From Clavaria fumosa (Eukaryota > Basidiomycota > Agaricomycetes > Agaricales > Clavariaceae), in contig OX637796.1 in the NCBI GenBank assembly GCA_951802425.1, positions 868,001-932,000 on the forward strand: DNA of 64,000 nt, read 5' to 3'. Each line of letters opens with the position of its first letter. Position 1 is the stretch's first letter. Position numbers and translations under genes: made by a program. Shown one piece after another: positions 51,632 through 62,344 of this stretch. The notes beneath the pieces were generated by a model that worked only from the letters and a program-made list of their open reading frames with translations, did no database searches and was not told the origin of the DNA.

Positions 51632-54600
51632 CTAATGGCCTCCCAACATACCAATTCCCAACAAACAGCACAGTCCTTCGAATTTCAAGCGAGGGAGGGC
51701 CTTCGTAAAGATATCGGCAATGTTCTCATGAGTCCCAACTCGAATAACCGTGATATTTCGATTCTGGACTTTCTCCTGAATGAAATGGTACCGGATATCG
51801 ATGTGTTTAGTCCTTGGATGGAATGTAGTGTTGTCCTTCGCAAGAGAGATCGCTCCATTGTTGTCACAGAAGATGGGCAATGGAAGGAGGATAGGAGAGA
51901 TGATTTCAGTGACTAGAAGTCGAAGCCAGATCGCCTCCTTTGCTGCATGCGTTCCAGCGATGTATTCTGCTTCAGTAGTCGAGAGAGCAATGAGAGGTTG
52001 TTGTTTAGATGACCAGGATATGGCTCCTCCATGGAATCGAAAGGCATAGCCTGAAATTGAGTGCCTATCAATCTGGGATGCGAAATCTGAGTCGGTAAAC
52101 CCTTCTAGCCCCTCGTCTGAACTTCCCAATACCAACCATGCGTCCTTTACACCCTTCATATACCTCATAACCCGCTTCAATGCTTCCCAATGTGCTCTGC
52201 CAGGGTTTGACATGAACTGAGCAAGAATGCGAATGATGTAGCCAATCTGGGGACCTGTTGCAACATAGTAGTACATCAACTTCCCCACACCACGAGCATA
52301 AGGGACATTCTCCATGTCCTTGAATTCGGCGACAGTCTTGGGGCATTGATGCGCTCCTAGAACCATTCCAGGTTCTGCAGGAATAGAAAGTGTGCTGGCG
52401 TCCTCAAGATGGAATTCCTTGAGTACTGTCTCAATGTAAGCTCTCTGAGACAAGGAAATGATTCGAGCTGTCCTGTCTCGCTTCACTTCGACCCCTAGGA
52501 GCCAATGGAGCTCCCCCAAGTCAGAAATCTCATATCGCTGTCGCAGGTCATTCTTCAGCTTCTCAATCGTCCTGAGAGACTTTGCAGCAAGTGTCATGTC
52601 ATCAGTAGACACAGTCACAATGATAGGATCGTTTCCATGCCTGTAGAAGACACTATGGTCTGCATGGGATCGTAGGAGGTCGAGTTGGGCGAAAGTGTTG
52701 CATAATTCGATGTACCACTGTCGTCCTGCTTGCTTGATTCCATATAGCCCCTTTAATAACCTGCAAACCTTTCCTTCATCTCCTGGTTTCAAATAACCGT
52801 GTGGTGGCTTGATATAGATCATCTCATTCAGCCTTGCATTCAGGTAAGCTCCCTTCACATCTATTTGGTGTAATTCCCAGTCCCCTCGAGCTGCATGGCT
52901 TAGGACAAGCCTCTGGGATGACATCTTGACGCTTGGGGCAAAGGTCTCGTAGTAATCGATTCCATAGACTTGGGAATAGCCCTTCCCAACGAATCTTGCC
53001 TTGTAGGATGAGACTTGACCAGATGCATCGCGTTTCCGAGTTAAGACGAAACCTGAATTGATAATATTGGCATCAGGGGGTGCATGGACCAGCTCCCATG
53101 TCTTCAACCGCTCTAATTGCTCAATCTCTGTCTTCATCGCCTGAGTCCACTGTTCAGACTCTCCTCCAGCAAGGGCTTCTTCAACTGTCTTTGGATCATC
53201 ATTGCTACCCAGAGCAAGTGCGAATTCTGGTTCAGTCTTTGTCACCATATATGCTGACATACCAGAATTCATCCTTGCATAGTCTCCAGGAGCCTTCCTA
53301 GGTCTCAGGCCGCGTCCTGTCCCAGGGACTATTGGGTCGAGGCCATCAGGTGGTCGGGTAGGTGTAGGCTGAGTATTATTTGGAATAGTGGGTTCCTGAG
53401 GTTCGTCTTCAGCGTGTCTTGCCTCGCCAGGTGTGCTTGGGATGATATCTGCAGAGGGAATATCTGGAAGTGTGGAAGGAGCGGTTGGAACGGTTGGAAA
53501 AGCTGGAATGGTGAGTCTCTGCTGCTCCCCCTCATCCCAAGTCACCTCCTTTCGCTCCCCCTTGTCCCAAATCACTTCTGTGGTCGTCAATTCAACTGGC
53601 TCAAACCTGACATTCCTCTCAACAGACACTCTTCGCTTCTCTGGCCAATACACTCGAAATCCCTTCCTCTCAGCATCATATCCAACAAACCTGAGCTTAA
53701 CTGCCTTCGCATCAAGCTTCCCTGCTTCAATCCTGACCCATATATTGCAGCCCCATTCGTGGAGGTTCGCTAGGTTAGGCTTTCCAAAGCCCATCACTTC
53801 AAATGGAGTCCTACCACCAAGAGCACGAGTAGGAGATCGGTTCTTCAACCATATAGCATGGTAGACAGCTTCTACCCACAGGAATCGAGGTAATTCAGCC
53901 GCTATGAGCATAGCACGAGCATGTTCAAGGATAGTGTGGTTCAGGCGTTCAGAAATGCCGTTCTGCTGAGGTGTATCATGGATGGTGATCGTCCTCTTGG
54001 TTCCCTTCGCCTTCAGGTGAGTGTTGAAAGGTCCATTAATGAATTCTCCACCTCCATCACAGTGAAACTCTTTCACAGACACCCCAAACTGCGTCTCCAG
54101 CCAGGCCTCGAAATTCTTGTATGCCTGGAAGGTCTGATCCTTTGTCTTTAGTGCTTCAACCTTGCTCCATGCCTTTGCCTCATCTGTAAACGTCACAAAA
54201 TAGCTCTCTCCTGTCAATGCTTGCACCTGCGCAGGCCCCCAGATGTCAGAATGGATGCGATCACCCAGTCCAGTCACTATTCGCTCGTTTGACCTTGTCT
54301 TTGGGATTGGTGCTTTGGTGAGCTTTGCCTTTGTGCATGCGACACAGAAGGGAGTTGCTGAACCTTTCTCCAGCTCAATTCCCTCAACATTTCCATCCTT
54401 TACCATCGTCTCCACAGCCTTTGGTGAGATATGACCCATTTTCCTATGCAATTCATCAACAGACATCTTCACAGTTGCAATATTCGCAGTAGCACCAGCA
54501 GAAGAGGTCCCTGTGAGCTTGTACAACCCGTTCACTTCAGGGATCCTGGCAATGACTTGGCAAATAGGTGAGGTTGTCGAGATTTCGCACCATGGGCCTT

Positions 54601-55897
54601 TAAACTGAACTGCAAATCCAGCTTTGACAATGCGGCTCATCGAAATTAGAGTGAAGGCAACGTCAGGAGCATAGAGGACATCACGGAGAGTGACTTTGGT
54701 AATTTTTGAACCGTTGGGTAGCTCAATAGCAACGTTTCCTATCCCAAGAGCTTGGAAAGTGCGTCCATCTGCTGCATTTATTGCCTGGGAGATTGGTCTG
54801 AAGGAACTGAACTTGTTTCTGTCTGCACAGAAGTGGCTGGAGGCTCCAGAATCGATGATTGCACCTCGTCGAATCGCTGGGACTGTGTGTAGTGCAGTTG
54901 CTACATCTTCAAATGTTGATGTGCAGGTTACTGTGAATGCAAACTCCTTGTCTGAGGAGTCTGGGATCGAATCGGCAATGTTTGCTGATGGTCCCTGCCT
55001 AGAACCCTTCGATCCTTTGTTCTGGTGAGGTCCCTGACCTTCAGCACCTCCTCCAGGTCGCCAACAGTCCTCCTTTGTATGTCCTATCTTATGGCAGTTC
55101 CAGCATTCGACATTTGACTTGGAAATCGATTTGGGCTTCCATTTCCCCTTCTGTCCTCTCTGAGGCTTTGAGAATAACGCACTGTCACCCTTGGCAGCTT
55201 GCTGACGAATGATGCGGTGTTCATACTCCTCAAGAAGGTATTGTTTGAGGTCATTGGGGTCTAGATTCATCTTGGTAGCCTTTGCCATGACCATGAGGGA
55301 TGAAAGGAGTGGTCGAAACGATTCTGGAAGTGATCCAACCATCATAGCGGTGAAATCCTCGTCTTTAATCGCTGCTCCCATGCCTGCTAGTCCCTCACGA
55401 CGCCTCCACATCTCAGAAAGGTGGGTTTTGATGTCCTCACCCTCTGAGCACTTCATTTCCTGAAGCTGTCGTCGCATATCGACCTGATAGAGAAGAGTCT
55501 TCCCTTCACACTCATTGGCAACAGCTTCCCACATGTCCTTTGCAGAGGTGAGTCGTCCTATGCTCTGAGCAAGGCTGAGGGAAACAGAATTGATGATGAT
55601 ATGACGAGCCAGGTACTCCTTCATGTCGAATTCCTCAATCCGTTTCTCCCTAGCTTCGATTTGGTCTTCTGTGGCAGGTGTCTTGCCATCTCCAGAGACT
55701 ACTATGCCATCCACAACAGCATATGGGTTCGGCCTATTCACCCTGCCTTCGACATGGCCCATCAGACCTCGGGATCCCATTGCAATCAAGACCTTGGTCT
55801 TGTAGTCAACCCAATTGGAGCCATCATTGGCTAACTTGGGAATAGAGATGGAATTCGAACCGGGGAGGGCAGAGTCGGTTAAGGCGCCGGGTCTCAT
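51632..55897 (-). CDS. Copia Gag-Pol polyprotein
   Basis: A single ORF of 1421 residues without interruption. In order: Gag region (WVDYKTKVLIAMGSRGL; LTSAKDMWEAVANEC), zinc knuckle CWNCHKIGHTKEDCW (about 265-280), protease IIDSGASSHFCADR (about 350), integrase HRKMGHISPKAVE...CVACTKAK with core IHSDIWGPAQ, EFHCDGGGEF and QNGISERLN, reverse transcriptase with YSQVYGIDYYETFAPSVKM, LLKGLYGIKQAGRQWY and VTVSTDDMTLA (S-T-D-D where Y-V-D-D is usual), and RNase H with GFTDSDFASQ, STTEAEYIA and FCDNNGAISLAKD, ending HENIADIFTKAL. Its first ATG lies inside the primer binding site, five bases from the LTR; a later Met could be the true start. Confidence 0.93.
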   Translation of the reverse strand: MRPGALTDSALPGSNSISIPKLANDGSNWVDYKTKVLIAMGSRGLMGHVEGRVNRPNPYAVVDGIVVSGDGKTPATEDQIEAREKRIEEFDMKEYLARHIIINSVSLSLAQSIGRLTSAKDMWEAVANECEGKTLLYQVDMRRQLQEMKCSEGEDIKTHLSEMWRRREGLAGMGAAIKDEDFTAMMVGSLPESFRPLLSSLMVMAKATKMNLDPNDLKQYLLEEYEHRIIRQQAAKGDSALFSKPQRGQKGKWKPKSISKSNVECWNCHKIGHTKEDCWRPGGGAEGQGPHQNKGSKGSRQGPSANIADSIPDSSDKEFAFTVTCTSTFEDVATALHTVPAIRRGAIIDSGASSHFCADRNKFSSFRPISQAINAADGRTFQALGIGNVAIELPNGSKITKVTLRDVLYAPDVAFTLISMSRIVKAGFAVQFKGPWCEISTTSPICQVIARIPEVNGLYKLTGTSSAGATANIATVKMSVDELHRKMGHISPKAVETMVKDGNVEGIELEKGSATPFCVACTKAKLTKAPIPKTRSNERIVTGLGDRIHSDIWGPAQVQALTGESYFVTFTDEAKAWSKVEALKTKDQTFQAYKNFEAWLETQFGVSVKEFHCDGGGEFINGPFNTHLKAKGTKRTITIHDTPQQNGISERLNHTILEHARAMLIAAELPRFLWVEAVYHAIWLKNRSPTRALGGRTPFEVMGFGKPNLANLHEWGCNIWVRIEAGKLDAKAVKLRFVGYDAERKGFRVYWPEKRRVSVERNVRFEPVELTTTEVIWDKGERKEVTWDEGEQQRLTIPAFPTVPTAPSTLPDIPSADIIPSTPGEARHAEDEPQEPTIPNNTQPTPTRPPDGLDPIVPGTGRGLRPRKAPGDYARMNSGMSAYMVTKTEPEFALALGSNDDPKTVEEALAGGESEQWTQAMKTEIEQLERLKTWELVHAPPDANIINSGFVLTRKRDASGQVSSYKARFVGKGYSQVYGIDYYETFAPSVKMSSQRLVLSHAARGDWELHQIDVKGAYLNARLNEMIYIKPPHGYLKPGDEGKVCRLLKGLYGIKQAGRQWYIELCNTFAQLDLLRSHADHSVFYRHGNDPIIVTVSTDDMTLAAKSLRTIEKLKNDLRQRYEISDLGELHWLLGVEVKRDRTARIISLSQRAYIETVLKEFHLEDASTLSIPAEPGMVLGAHQCPKTVAEFKDMENVPYARGVGKLMYYYVATGPQIGYIIRILAQFMSNPGRAHWEALKRVMRYMKGVKDAWLVLGSSDEGLEGFTDSDFASQIDRHSISGYAFRFHGGAISWSSKQQPLIALSTTEAEYIAGTHAAKEAIWLRLLVTEIISPILLPLPIFCDNNGAISLAKDNTTFHPRTKHIDIRYHFIQEKVQNRNITVIRVGTHENIADIFTKALPRLKFEGLCCLLGIGMLGGH

Positions 55898-55901
55898 AAT
55901 C
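55869..55901 (-). promoter_or_regulatory. Copia primer binding site, complementary to a half tRNA-Met
   Basis: On the plus strand this segment reads like the 5' half of an elongator tRNA-Met: D-arm AGTCGGTTAAGGCGC, then anticodon stem-loop GGGTCTCATAATC with anticodon CAT, ending at the LTR. The element strand is therefore complementary to the tRNA from the anticodon loop back into the D arm, as in Drosophila copia and yeast Ty5, which prime from a tRNA cleaved in the anticodon loop. Confidence 0.7.
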
Positions 55902-56269
55902 TATTAGCAGCAATAGAGTAGATATTAGTCTGAATAGAGTAAGATCCTTAGTTCTGGACGAAGCTACAAGTTATATTCAATAAATACCTGAATAGAGTAA
56001 GACTAGCAACTCTATCAGTAAAGTAATGAAGAGCAGAACAGTAAGTACTCACTCCTTAGTTCTGGACGAAGCTAAGGAGTGTGGACGACTATACTAAGGC
56101 TTATACCAGCCTGTGGTAACTATAGTAATGTTGTGAAACATAAGTATGAGACATAAATAAAACAGTATGTCATGAAACCTCTCCTGGAGTTCATACCCCT
56201 GTGTATCAGCCCTCTAGGCCTCTTGGTCTTCGTATTAGCCATCTAGGCTCGTCAGACATCCCCTTAACA
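55902..56269 (-). repeat. Copia 5' LTR
   Basis: 368 bp, identical to the other LTR. Confidence 0.95.
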
Positions 56270-56329
56270 GACCCAAGTCAGCCAAAGTCACGGGGTGTCA
56301 ACGCACTCTTCACTGGGGGTGATGTACCA

Positions 56330-56364
56330 GCAGCCCTGTGTGTGTGTGTGTGTGACAGGGCTGC
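56330..56364 (+). repeat. GT microsatellite inside a perfect hairpin
   Basis: GCAGCCCTGT, about seven GT repeats, then ACAGGGCTGC: a 10-bp inverted repeat around a dinucleotide run. It may form a hairpin; function unknown. Confidence 0.75.
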
Positions 56365-56379
56365 AAGACAGATTGGCGC

Positions 56380-56940
56380 TTGCTACCGCATTGACTCGGA
56401 TAAAATAATACATTGATTATATATTCGCTCATCGTTGCCGCCGTTGCTCGGCCTCTCATTGATACTCGACACACAACTCTCTCTCATCATCGATGCATCA
56501 TCATTGTCTCTTCTCGGTCATCGTCTCTTCTCTGCGACCAACCCTCTTAAACACACCTAATACATCTATAACAACACTCATCGAGGCATTAGTACATTAG
56601 TTACAACAATTGTAAACAATTGTAAACATGTAATTCACTCTTTTTCCCCGATCCAATCTAAGTGAATTAAAGGAAAAGGAGGAGAAAAGGAAAAGGAGGA
56701 GAAAAGGAAGGGGAGGAGGAGGCTGTGTTTGTTGACGCAGTTAAATCCATAGGACTCTCATTTCAAAGCACACATCCCCACCCAGAAAAAACCGGGTCCC
56801 CCCGCGCATTGCCTCATAAGCGCTCAGCGCTCAGCCCTCATTCCCATCCTACCCCGTTGCTTAGCTCCCCTACATCTCATCGGGATTTATCAAGCTGTGT
56901 GCCTTGTGCACTCTACTATTCCTTGGACAAACTTCACAAA
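56380..56940. other. Region upstream of TM copy 7
   Basis: No gene seen. Purine-rich simple sequence (AAAGGAAAAGGAGGAG repeated) at 56665-56725. Homology to the promoter regions of other TM copies starts only at about 56760. Confidence 0.5.
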
Positions 56941-56946
56941 GAGCTG

Positions 56947-57636
56947 ATGTACTCAGAGACGTGCGGCAACCTTTCTCCTGCTTCAGCAAAACAGGCCGAA
57001 GCAGATACCGCGAATACCGAAATCGCTGCAGGTGGGAAACAAGTCCTCCCAGTCATTATGCAGTGTCAGCCGACGGGTATGCATTTCTGCGGTTGGAGAT
57101 GACACGATGACATACCTTTGCTTGTGTTTCTTGTTCAGCAGAAGACCAGAACATAAAAAAAGACAACATACATACCATCATCGCCGTTGTTCGTGTCTCT
57201 CGTTGCTCTGTCTCCGTGATTCTCCTCCTGGCATTACCTGAGCCGCTTGCAGTGCTGTGTCTTCCTCGCCGCTGAGGCCCAGCTGCTCGCCTCCAATTGG
57301 GTCAACCGTGAACCAACTTCGCACGTCGTCCTCTATTGTATCGCTGAGCTCAACTTGCTCGCCATCTTTGCCGCAGTCTGCAACCTCCACCAAGGTGGTA
57401 GAAGCGGCCGACACTTTGCAAACACCACTCCGGTCAACGAGCATTGGCTGCTCCGTGCCGCTGATCTCTTTCCAGCAGCCATGTTGCTCCTCAGCATTGT
57501 GGGCATGGCCATCGTCCTCGCGCTTGAGATGCTTCGAGTTGCGGTGGGCATCGCAGTCGTCATGATCGGGAGCCTTGTGGTTGGAATTGGTTTCTGTGCC
57601 GTGGTAGCGGTGTATGCAAATCAAGCTCGGGTTTGA
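56947..57636 (+). CDS. TM family copy 7
   Basis: Exon 1 MYSETCGNLSPASAKQ with a good donor; exon 2 EDQNIKKDNIHTIIAV; exon 3 57253-57636 (128 codons with stop) after the shorter acceptor CTTGCAG. The tail is cut to YANQARV, losing nine residues by an in-frame change. The hydrophobic block is intact. The sequence mixes features of both TM subgroups. Confidence 0.63.
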
Positions 57637-57639
57637 GCG

Positions 57640-58230
57640 GTGTTGTGATTCTCCTACAATTTCCTTTGCTTCTTCTTCCTCGCCTTTCCGCTGAGTTCCA
57701 ATCGTAGTTTCCGAGCCCGTTATCCTGTTGATGAGACTTCCCTGATGTTATCTTGCTGCTTGCTTTGTATGTCAAATTAACGCATTCTGTTGAGTTGGAA
57801 TCCTGGCGCTTGTGAATAGATGCCAGGCACAGTTAAGTGACAGACCGAAGAAAAAACCTCACCAGCCTTTCTCCTCTCCCGTACGCAAGCGCCCGAAGCA
57901 ACGGCGGGAGTATTTCACCGCAAAATTCCGCTTATAAAACACAAATCCCCCACCATCACCGGATATGGGAAAGACGACCTGTGCCGTCACAATGAATTTG
58001 GAGGAGGCAACTTACGTTCGGACCGTGCGACTGGTCACTGCAAGTGAAACTTGAAGGAGGGGGGTGGTGAGATTTTCGGGATCCGGAGGGCGACCAGGTG
58101 ATGCATTTGTTTGACAGGAGGAGCGAGCAGGAAACTGCACATTGTGCAAAGGCTGATCAGATCATAGGTGTTTGACAGGAGAAACAGGTAAGAAACTGCA
58201 CATTGTGCGGAGGGATGTTCCAGTGCTTTT
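57640..58230. other. Spacer after TM copy 7
   Basis: Homologous to the spacers after other TM copies (TGTTATCCTGTTGATGAGA word). A direct repeat at 58135-58210 (GAAACTGCACATTGTGC twice). No gene. Confidence 0.45.
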
Positions 58231-58552
58231 TCAGTTCCGGAGACGCCACATGCAACTTAAAGAGGAACACTGACTTCAAAGCAGACGACTATCCCAGTCA
58301 CCCTTTCTACCCGTGCTCTTTCAATGCGTTCACATGAATGTCGGGCCTATTTCGTCCATCGACTCAAAAGACGGACGATGCATTGAGTTGTAACCGAGAA
58401 AAATGTGAACGAGCCCGCAGCAGCGGGCAAGACCACCTTGTGCGATAGCGTCTCGAAGGCGCTGAATGTGGGCGAGGCAGCTTACGATTGGGAGGTCGCC
58501 CACCAGGCCATACGAGTCATGATGCACCACCATCATCATATGAAAACTTGAG
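58230..58552 (+). pseudogene. AAA_28-type NTPase remnant (copy A4)
   Basis: Reads EPAAAGKTTLCDSVSKALNV and AAYDWEVAHQAIRVM, then unrelated His-rich sequence and a stop. The P loop is kept but the upstream frame is broken and the C-terminal two thirds are missing. Confidence 0.65.
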
Positions 58553-58719
58553 CTTCATGTAATTTATATTGTATAAATAATAACCCTACAAAAACTATAA
58601 CAAGTCAGTAATGATCACAAGAAAAGCGTCTGTCGCACGTATCCTCAACTGCACGTAAAAGGTTGGGCTGAGGGTCTGGTCATATTTACTGTCACTTACA
58701 CAAGCATCGATATCGTCCT

Positions 58720-59290
58720 CCAAGTCCAACACCCCGCGCGGACCCCGCTCATGATGCGTCCTCCCACTCCTCTTCGCCATTGGTGTGAAGCGCCACCCTC
58801 ATCTTGCGATTGTTTGAGGCGCGAGGGGATGGTGGCAGAGGGGGAGGGGAAGAGCGCTGGTTCGCAGGGTACGCTGGCCTGCATCCCCGCACAGACGCTT
58901 AGGTAATCATGGATAATGACTGATTGCAGCTCCGCTTCCAGCGAGACGAACTAAATAATTCACTTAACGGAAAAGCAATCTCCAAACTGCTTTTTAACTC
59001 CTCTAAAGCTATAAAGCACCTCCGTTCGTGCGGTCGAACTCCAACTCACAAACCAGTTAAATATAATGAAAAAGGAAATCGCCTGAACACGACAGTCTGG
59101 CAATCGACGATCTGCTCGCCAGAGCGCATCGACGCGTCCCCATCACTGTCTTCTTCTGTCCCCCGACACTTGGGTGTATCGCCGACGCCTCCGCTCTCAT
59201 CATCTTTCTCTCCCATCCATTCTTCCATCCCGGCGGACCCCGCTCACGACGCATCCTCTTCATAATCACCGACGACAAAATGAACTGAAG
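58720..59290 (-). pseudogene. Utp16-like pseudogene fragments (copy U6)
   Basis: Two pieces of exon 1 (58730-58800 and 59090-59265), acidic/Ser-rich, separated by unrelated DNA. No C-terminal exons remain. Heavily decayed. Confidence 0.5.
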
Positions 59291-59434
59291 ACTATAGCCG
59301 GTGAATCGATTCCGTGTCATTTCGTCCTCGACTTAGCACCCTAACAATCAGACTTATAGTGATGCGAACCTTCTACCTTAAGGGGCTCAAGCTCGACCGC
59401 AAGAAGATACGCCGAACATTCCCTAGAGAAGACG

Positions 59435-59701
59435 ATGACCCCTAAAGTGAACCACGAACTGACCCGGTATCAACCTATCATCAGTCGCGTTCCAGAAACC
59501 GCCTACAAGTACATCGGGTGTGGAGTGGAAAATGATGGTCATTTGAATTTGGTGTTCGTCCTTGAAGATGGGTATGATGAGGTGGCGTTGAAGAAGGCGA
59601 GTTTCGAGGTACAGGACGAGACGCTTGCTAGGATAGCGATGGATGTCTTAACACCTGGCGTCTGGCCCTCTCGCGAGCAGGACAATGAGGTTTCAGAGTG
59701 A
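59435..59701 (+). CDS. Small hypothetical protein, possibly a fragment
   Basis: An 88-residue open frame starting MTPKVNHELTRYQPIISRVP and containing HLNLVFVLEDGYDEVALKKA and SFEVQDETLARIAMD. An upstream short frame (from 59360, MRTFYLKGLKLDRKKIRRTF) overlaps its start, so a frameshift may have split a longer gene. The composition looks coding, but no family is recognised and there is no second copy in the window. Confidence 0.35.
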   Translation: MTPKVNHELTRYQPIISRVPETAYKYIGCGVENDGHLNLVFVLEDGYDEVALKKASFEVQDETLARIAMDVLTPGVWPSREQDNEVSE

Positions 59702-60360
59702 AGGAGAAAGGTTCTTACAATTGCGTCCCCGTCTCGTTCTCTTCTGTCAATCAAGATGCAGCCCGTTTCATTTTCGCGGTAGCCTCCGGGTCGCAAGTGA
59801 CAAAGGATTCGGGCAAGATATTCGTCATACAAGTATGGTGGGGGAAGGTTGGACGCTGGAGGGCCATGACCTAAAGAGACATGAATTACATGTATTTATT
59901 CTCCTGCGTTGATTGTCAAACGGCGATGCCACCACGTTGCACATCCAGTCTTTTTAAGGTGCTCGCGCGCTGCTGCATTTTTACGCAGGTCTCGCTTGAT
60001 GACTTCGTCGAAGTCTTGCATGCTCGGGAATCATACTTCACTGCACCTGTGTCACCTATCAAAAGGAGGATGCAGCTTTCCCAGGTATTCAATTCAGAGG
60101 GGGAGCTTGGCCCTTGATATCAAGAGCATGACGCAGGAGGGTTGGAGGAGATGAAAGAATTGACGGCGATGACACTGGAATAACGCTCGCTTGTTGATGA
60201 GGAAAGGTTAGCGGGTGTACAATCCCCCTTCGAGGTTGAAAGTGGCGAATAATTGCCTGTGATATCAGACTCCAGGAGACCAGGTCAGCGCATGTCATCA
60301 CTTGACCATCCATAGAGGAAGCACACGCTCTTCTTTGTTGGTAATACGAAAGCGCTTATA

Positions 60361-60966
60361 CGAATGAAGAGGGATGGCACATCGCGGGTCGTAACCGAGA
60401 TATATGTAGTCGGGCCCGCAGCAGCGGGCAAGACCACCTTGTGCGATAGCGTCTCGAAGGCGCTCAACCTGGACGAGGCGGCTTACGTTCGGGAGGTCGC
60501 GCGCCAGGTGATACGCGAGCAAGGATTCACGCGGGAGGACGTGGGGAAGCTCAGGATGCAGCAGACGATATTGAACGCCCACTTGATACAGGGGGAGATA
60601 GCAAGAAGTTACGCATTGACATCCGGGGGAAGGGTCTGCTGAGTGACCGCTCCCCCTCGCATACGCAACGCTGACCGCCGCGGATGAGGAGGACGCGCGT
60701 GCAAGGGTCGCGCAGCTCATTTGTCCCCCGGAATTTGGACGAGCACTTCCTATCTACAGGAAAGCCTCCTTTATCCTGCTCTCTCCCGTCGGTTTGACGA
60801 CGGTGTGCGCATTATGGACGACGTGGTCGAATCTCCGAACGTGTTTAGAAAATTGTTGGCGAACTTTGAAATCCCGTACCGAGAGATTGGCGAGGAGATG
60901 AAGGACTTGGGTGAGAGGACGGCAGCGACGCTGAAATACGCTGGATTGTCGATGAGGATGGGTTGA
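60361..60966 (+). pseudogene. AAA_28-type P-loop NTPase, most complete copy (A5)
   Basis: Reads VTEIYVVGPAAAGKTTLCDS (Walker A), NLDEAAYVREVARQVIREQG, FTREDVGKLRMQQTILNAHL and IARSYALTS, then a frame change. In the next frame it continues ATLTAADEEDARARVAQLIC and PPEFGRALPIYRKASFILLS. After a second frame change it ends DDGVRIMDDVVESPNVFRKL, FEIPYREIGEEMKDLGERTA and YAGLSMRMG. This order matches fungal AAA_28 proteins, small P-loop proteins resembling nucleoside kinases, whose cellular role is not established. Two frameshifts make it a pseudogene unless there are sequencing errors or tiny introns. Confidence 0.7.
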
Positions 60967-61169
60967 GAAGCGAGTGAAGTTGTTGAGCGGAGATTTTAGG
61001 CGCCGTCTCAGACCCGATACCTCCGCGACAACTCCATAAGAATGCTAGTCCTTAGTTGGTAACACTTTCGTCGTATTTGACCTGGACCGGAGACTCTTTA
61101 AGGCGTGGTTTAACCTGTGTGATCATCTGTGTGATCATGCAAGAAGAGGCAATGGTGCCAGGTATTATT

Positions 61170-61300
61170 GTGTGATAAATACGGTCAGCTAATTGAAAAC
61201 TACAATTATGCACATCCTGCGGTTTGCTACAGACAGGCAGAAAATGATTTTTACTCAGAATTGGGTTTCATCAGCCACAAGAAAACGAAACAATGAGTGC
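61170..61300 (+). repeat. Conserved unidentified block (copy 3)
   Basis: Third copy of the block at 15330 and 26900, again downstream of an AAA_28 copy; the plus reading is NYNYAHPAVCYRQAENDFYS. Confidence 0.5.
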
Positions 61301-61309
61301 ATCAGGGCG

Positions 61310-61620
61310 CTTGATCTTCAGGGATTCTGCAGGACTGAAAGAAAGTCAGTAGAAGAAGGGACAGCTCCAGCACTAGGCTTCGAAACCCACCCGGTGGTAG
61401 TGCCCTGACAAGACCTGAAGAGGCCTGAAGTCCAATGCTGCATGAGATCTGACGAGGCGAAGCTACTCTCCGCTGAGAGTGGTGGCGTCTCGGCTTCTTA
61501 CATCGTGCTTAAACGTGAGCGAGTCATTCGTCGAACCAATAGAATGAATGAGAGAAGGAACGTCGGTTCTCGATGAAAATGCGCTTATGAGGAAGAGTGG
61601 TGTCTGGGGCATCAACCATT
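61310..61620 (-). pseudogene. Unidentified gene fragment F (copy 3, short)
   Basis: Two pieces matching the ends of copy 2 (near 27130-27300 and near 28110-28310) joined by a deletion. Non-coding as it stands. Confidence 0.45.
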
Positions 61621-61689
61621 CTCAGAGACTAGAGATCTAGTTCATGCCTACGCGTTGTCGGTGACCACCGAGACTAGATCGGGATCCTC

Positions 61690-62000
61690 ACGTATATTTA
61701 AACTCCGCTCATTTCTACGGCGGAATCGCACAGGATCTGGAGCGCTTGAGCACATTCTCCGCTTTGACTCTGGTTAAGGTACTCCAGGACCGTGAAACCG
61801 TGGTGACTGACGACGATGTTTATTCACTTCTCCACATACTGTAGTTTATTACCAACGTTTGTAAATACCATCAGAAATAACATACCTTGAGGATTCGGAG
61901 ACAACGGTCAGTAACAGAACTGCGCCTGTGGATCCGGGAGAACGCAGGCGATGTGGCTGAAAAATATTTGGTATCAATAGTGCAGCCTCTGTCGCCAAGC
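61690..62000 (-). other. Possible two-exon gene fragment, unknown
   Basis: On the minus strand an acceptor-like TTTTTCAG near 61960 is followed by PHRLRSPGSTGAVLLLTVVS. The reading then crosses a GTATGT...GTCAG intron-like gap (about 61888-61812) to SHHGFTVLEYLNQSQSGECA and QALQILCDSAVEMSGV, with a stop near 61703. The composition looks coding and the phase fits, but there is no start and no family match. Confidence 0.3.
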
Positions 62001-62344
62001 CAAGAGACACAGGATCGTCGGATGCGAGAGCGAGAGAGAAATGATGGCTTTAAATGGCTTGGGCTGCACAATTCGAAGTTGATGGGTTCCCTGATGTGAC
62101 CTATGATCGATCATGATCCCTCAAACAAACGGGGACCATTGAACTATTCGGGGTGTCTCCTTTTTCTTGTCATTTCGTGACCCTGTACAGCAATTACGAC
62201 GCGTTTGTACATCCACCCCGGCAGTGCCTTATAAGGGCTCAGTCCCATCCTGCCCGGCTCTTAGCTCCCACATCTCTGTGGGATTTCTCAAGTTGTGCAC
62301 CTCGTGCACTCCATTATTCCTTGAACAAACTTCACAAAGAGCTG

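Larger units (their letters stand above)
51246..56274 (-). mobile_element. Copia LTR retrotransposon, complete
   Basis: LTRs of 368 bp at 51251-51618 and 55902-56269 are identical by my base-by-base reading, so the insertion is very recent. A 5-bp target duplication GACCC flanks it (51246-51250 and 56270-56274). It encodes a single intact Gag-Pol ORF on the minus strand, with a primer site next to the right-hand (5') LTR and a purine tract next to the left-hand (3') LTR. In element orientation the LTR starts TGTTAAGGGG and ends GCTGCTAATA, so the usual terminal CA is TA here. It sits just upstream of the Plavaka-like transposase. Confidence 0.95.

Noticed and set aside
55855..55901. A tRNA-Met gene fragment on the plus strand
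   Set aside because: Only the D arm and anticodon arm are present and it abuts a Copia LTR in the position of a primer binding site, so it is better explained as the primer complement than as a tRNA gene.
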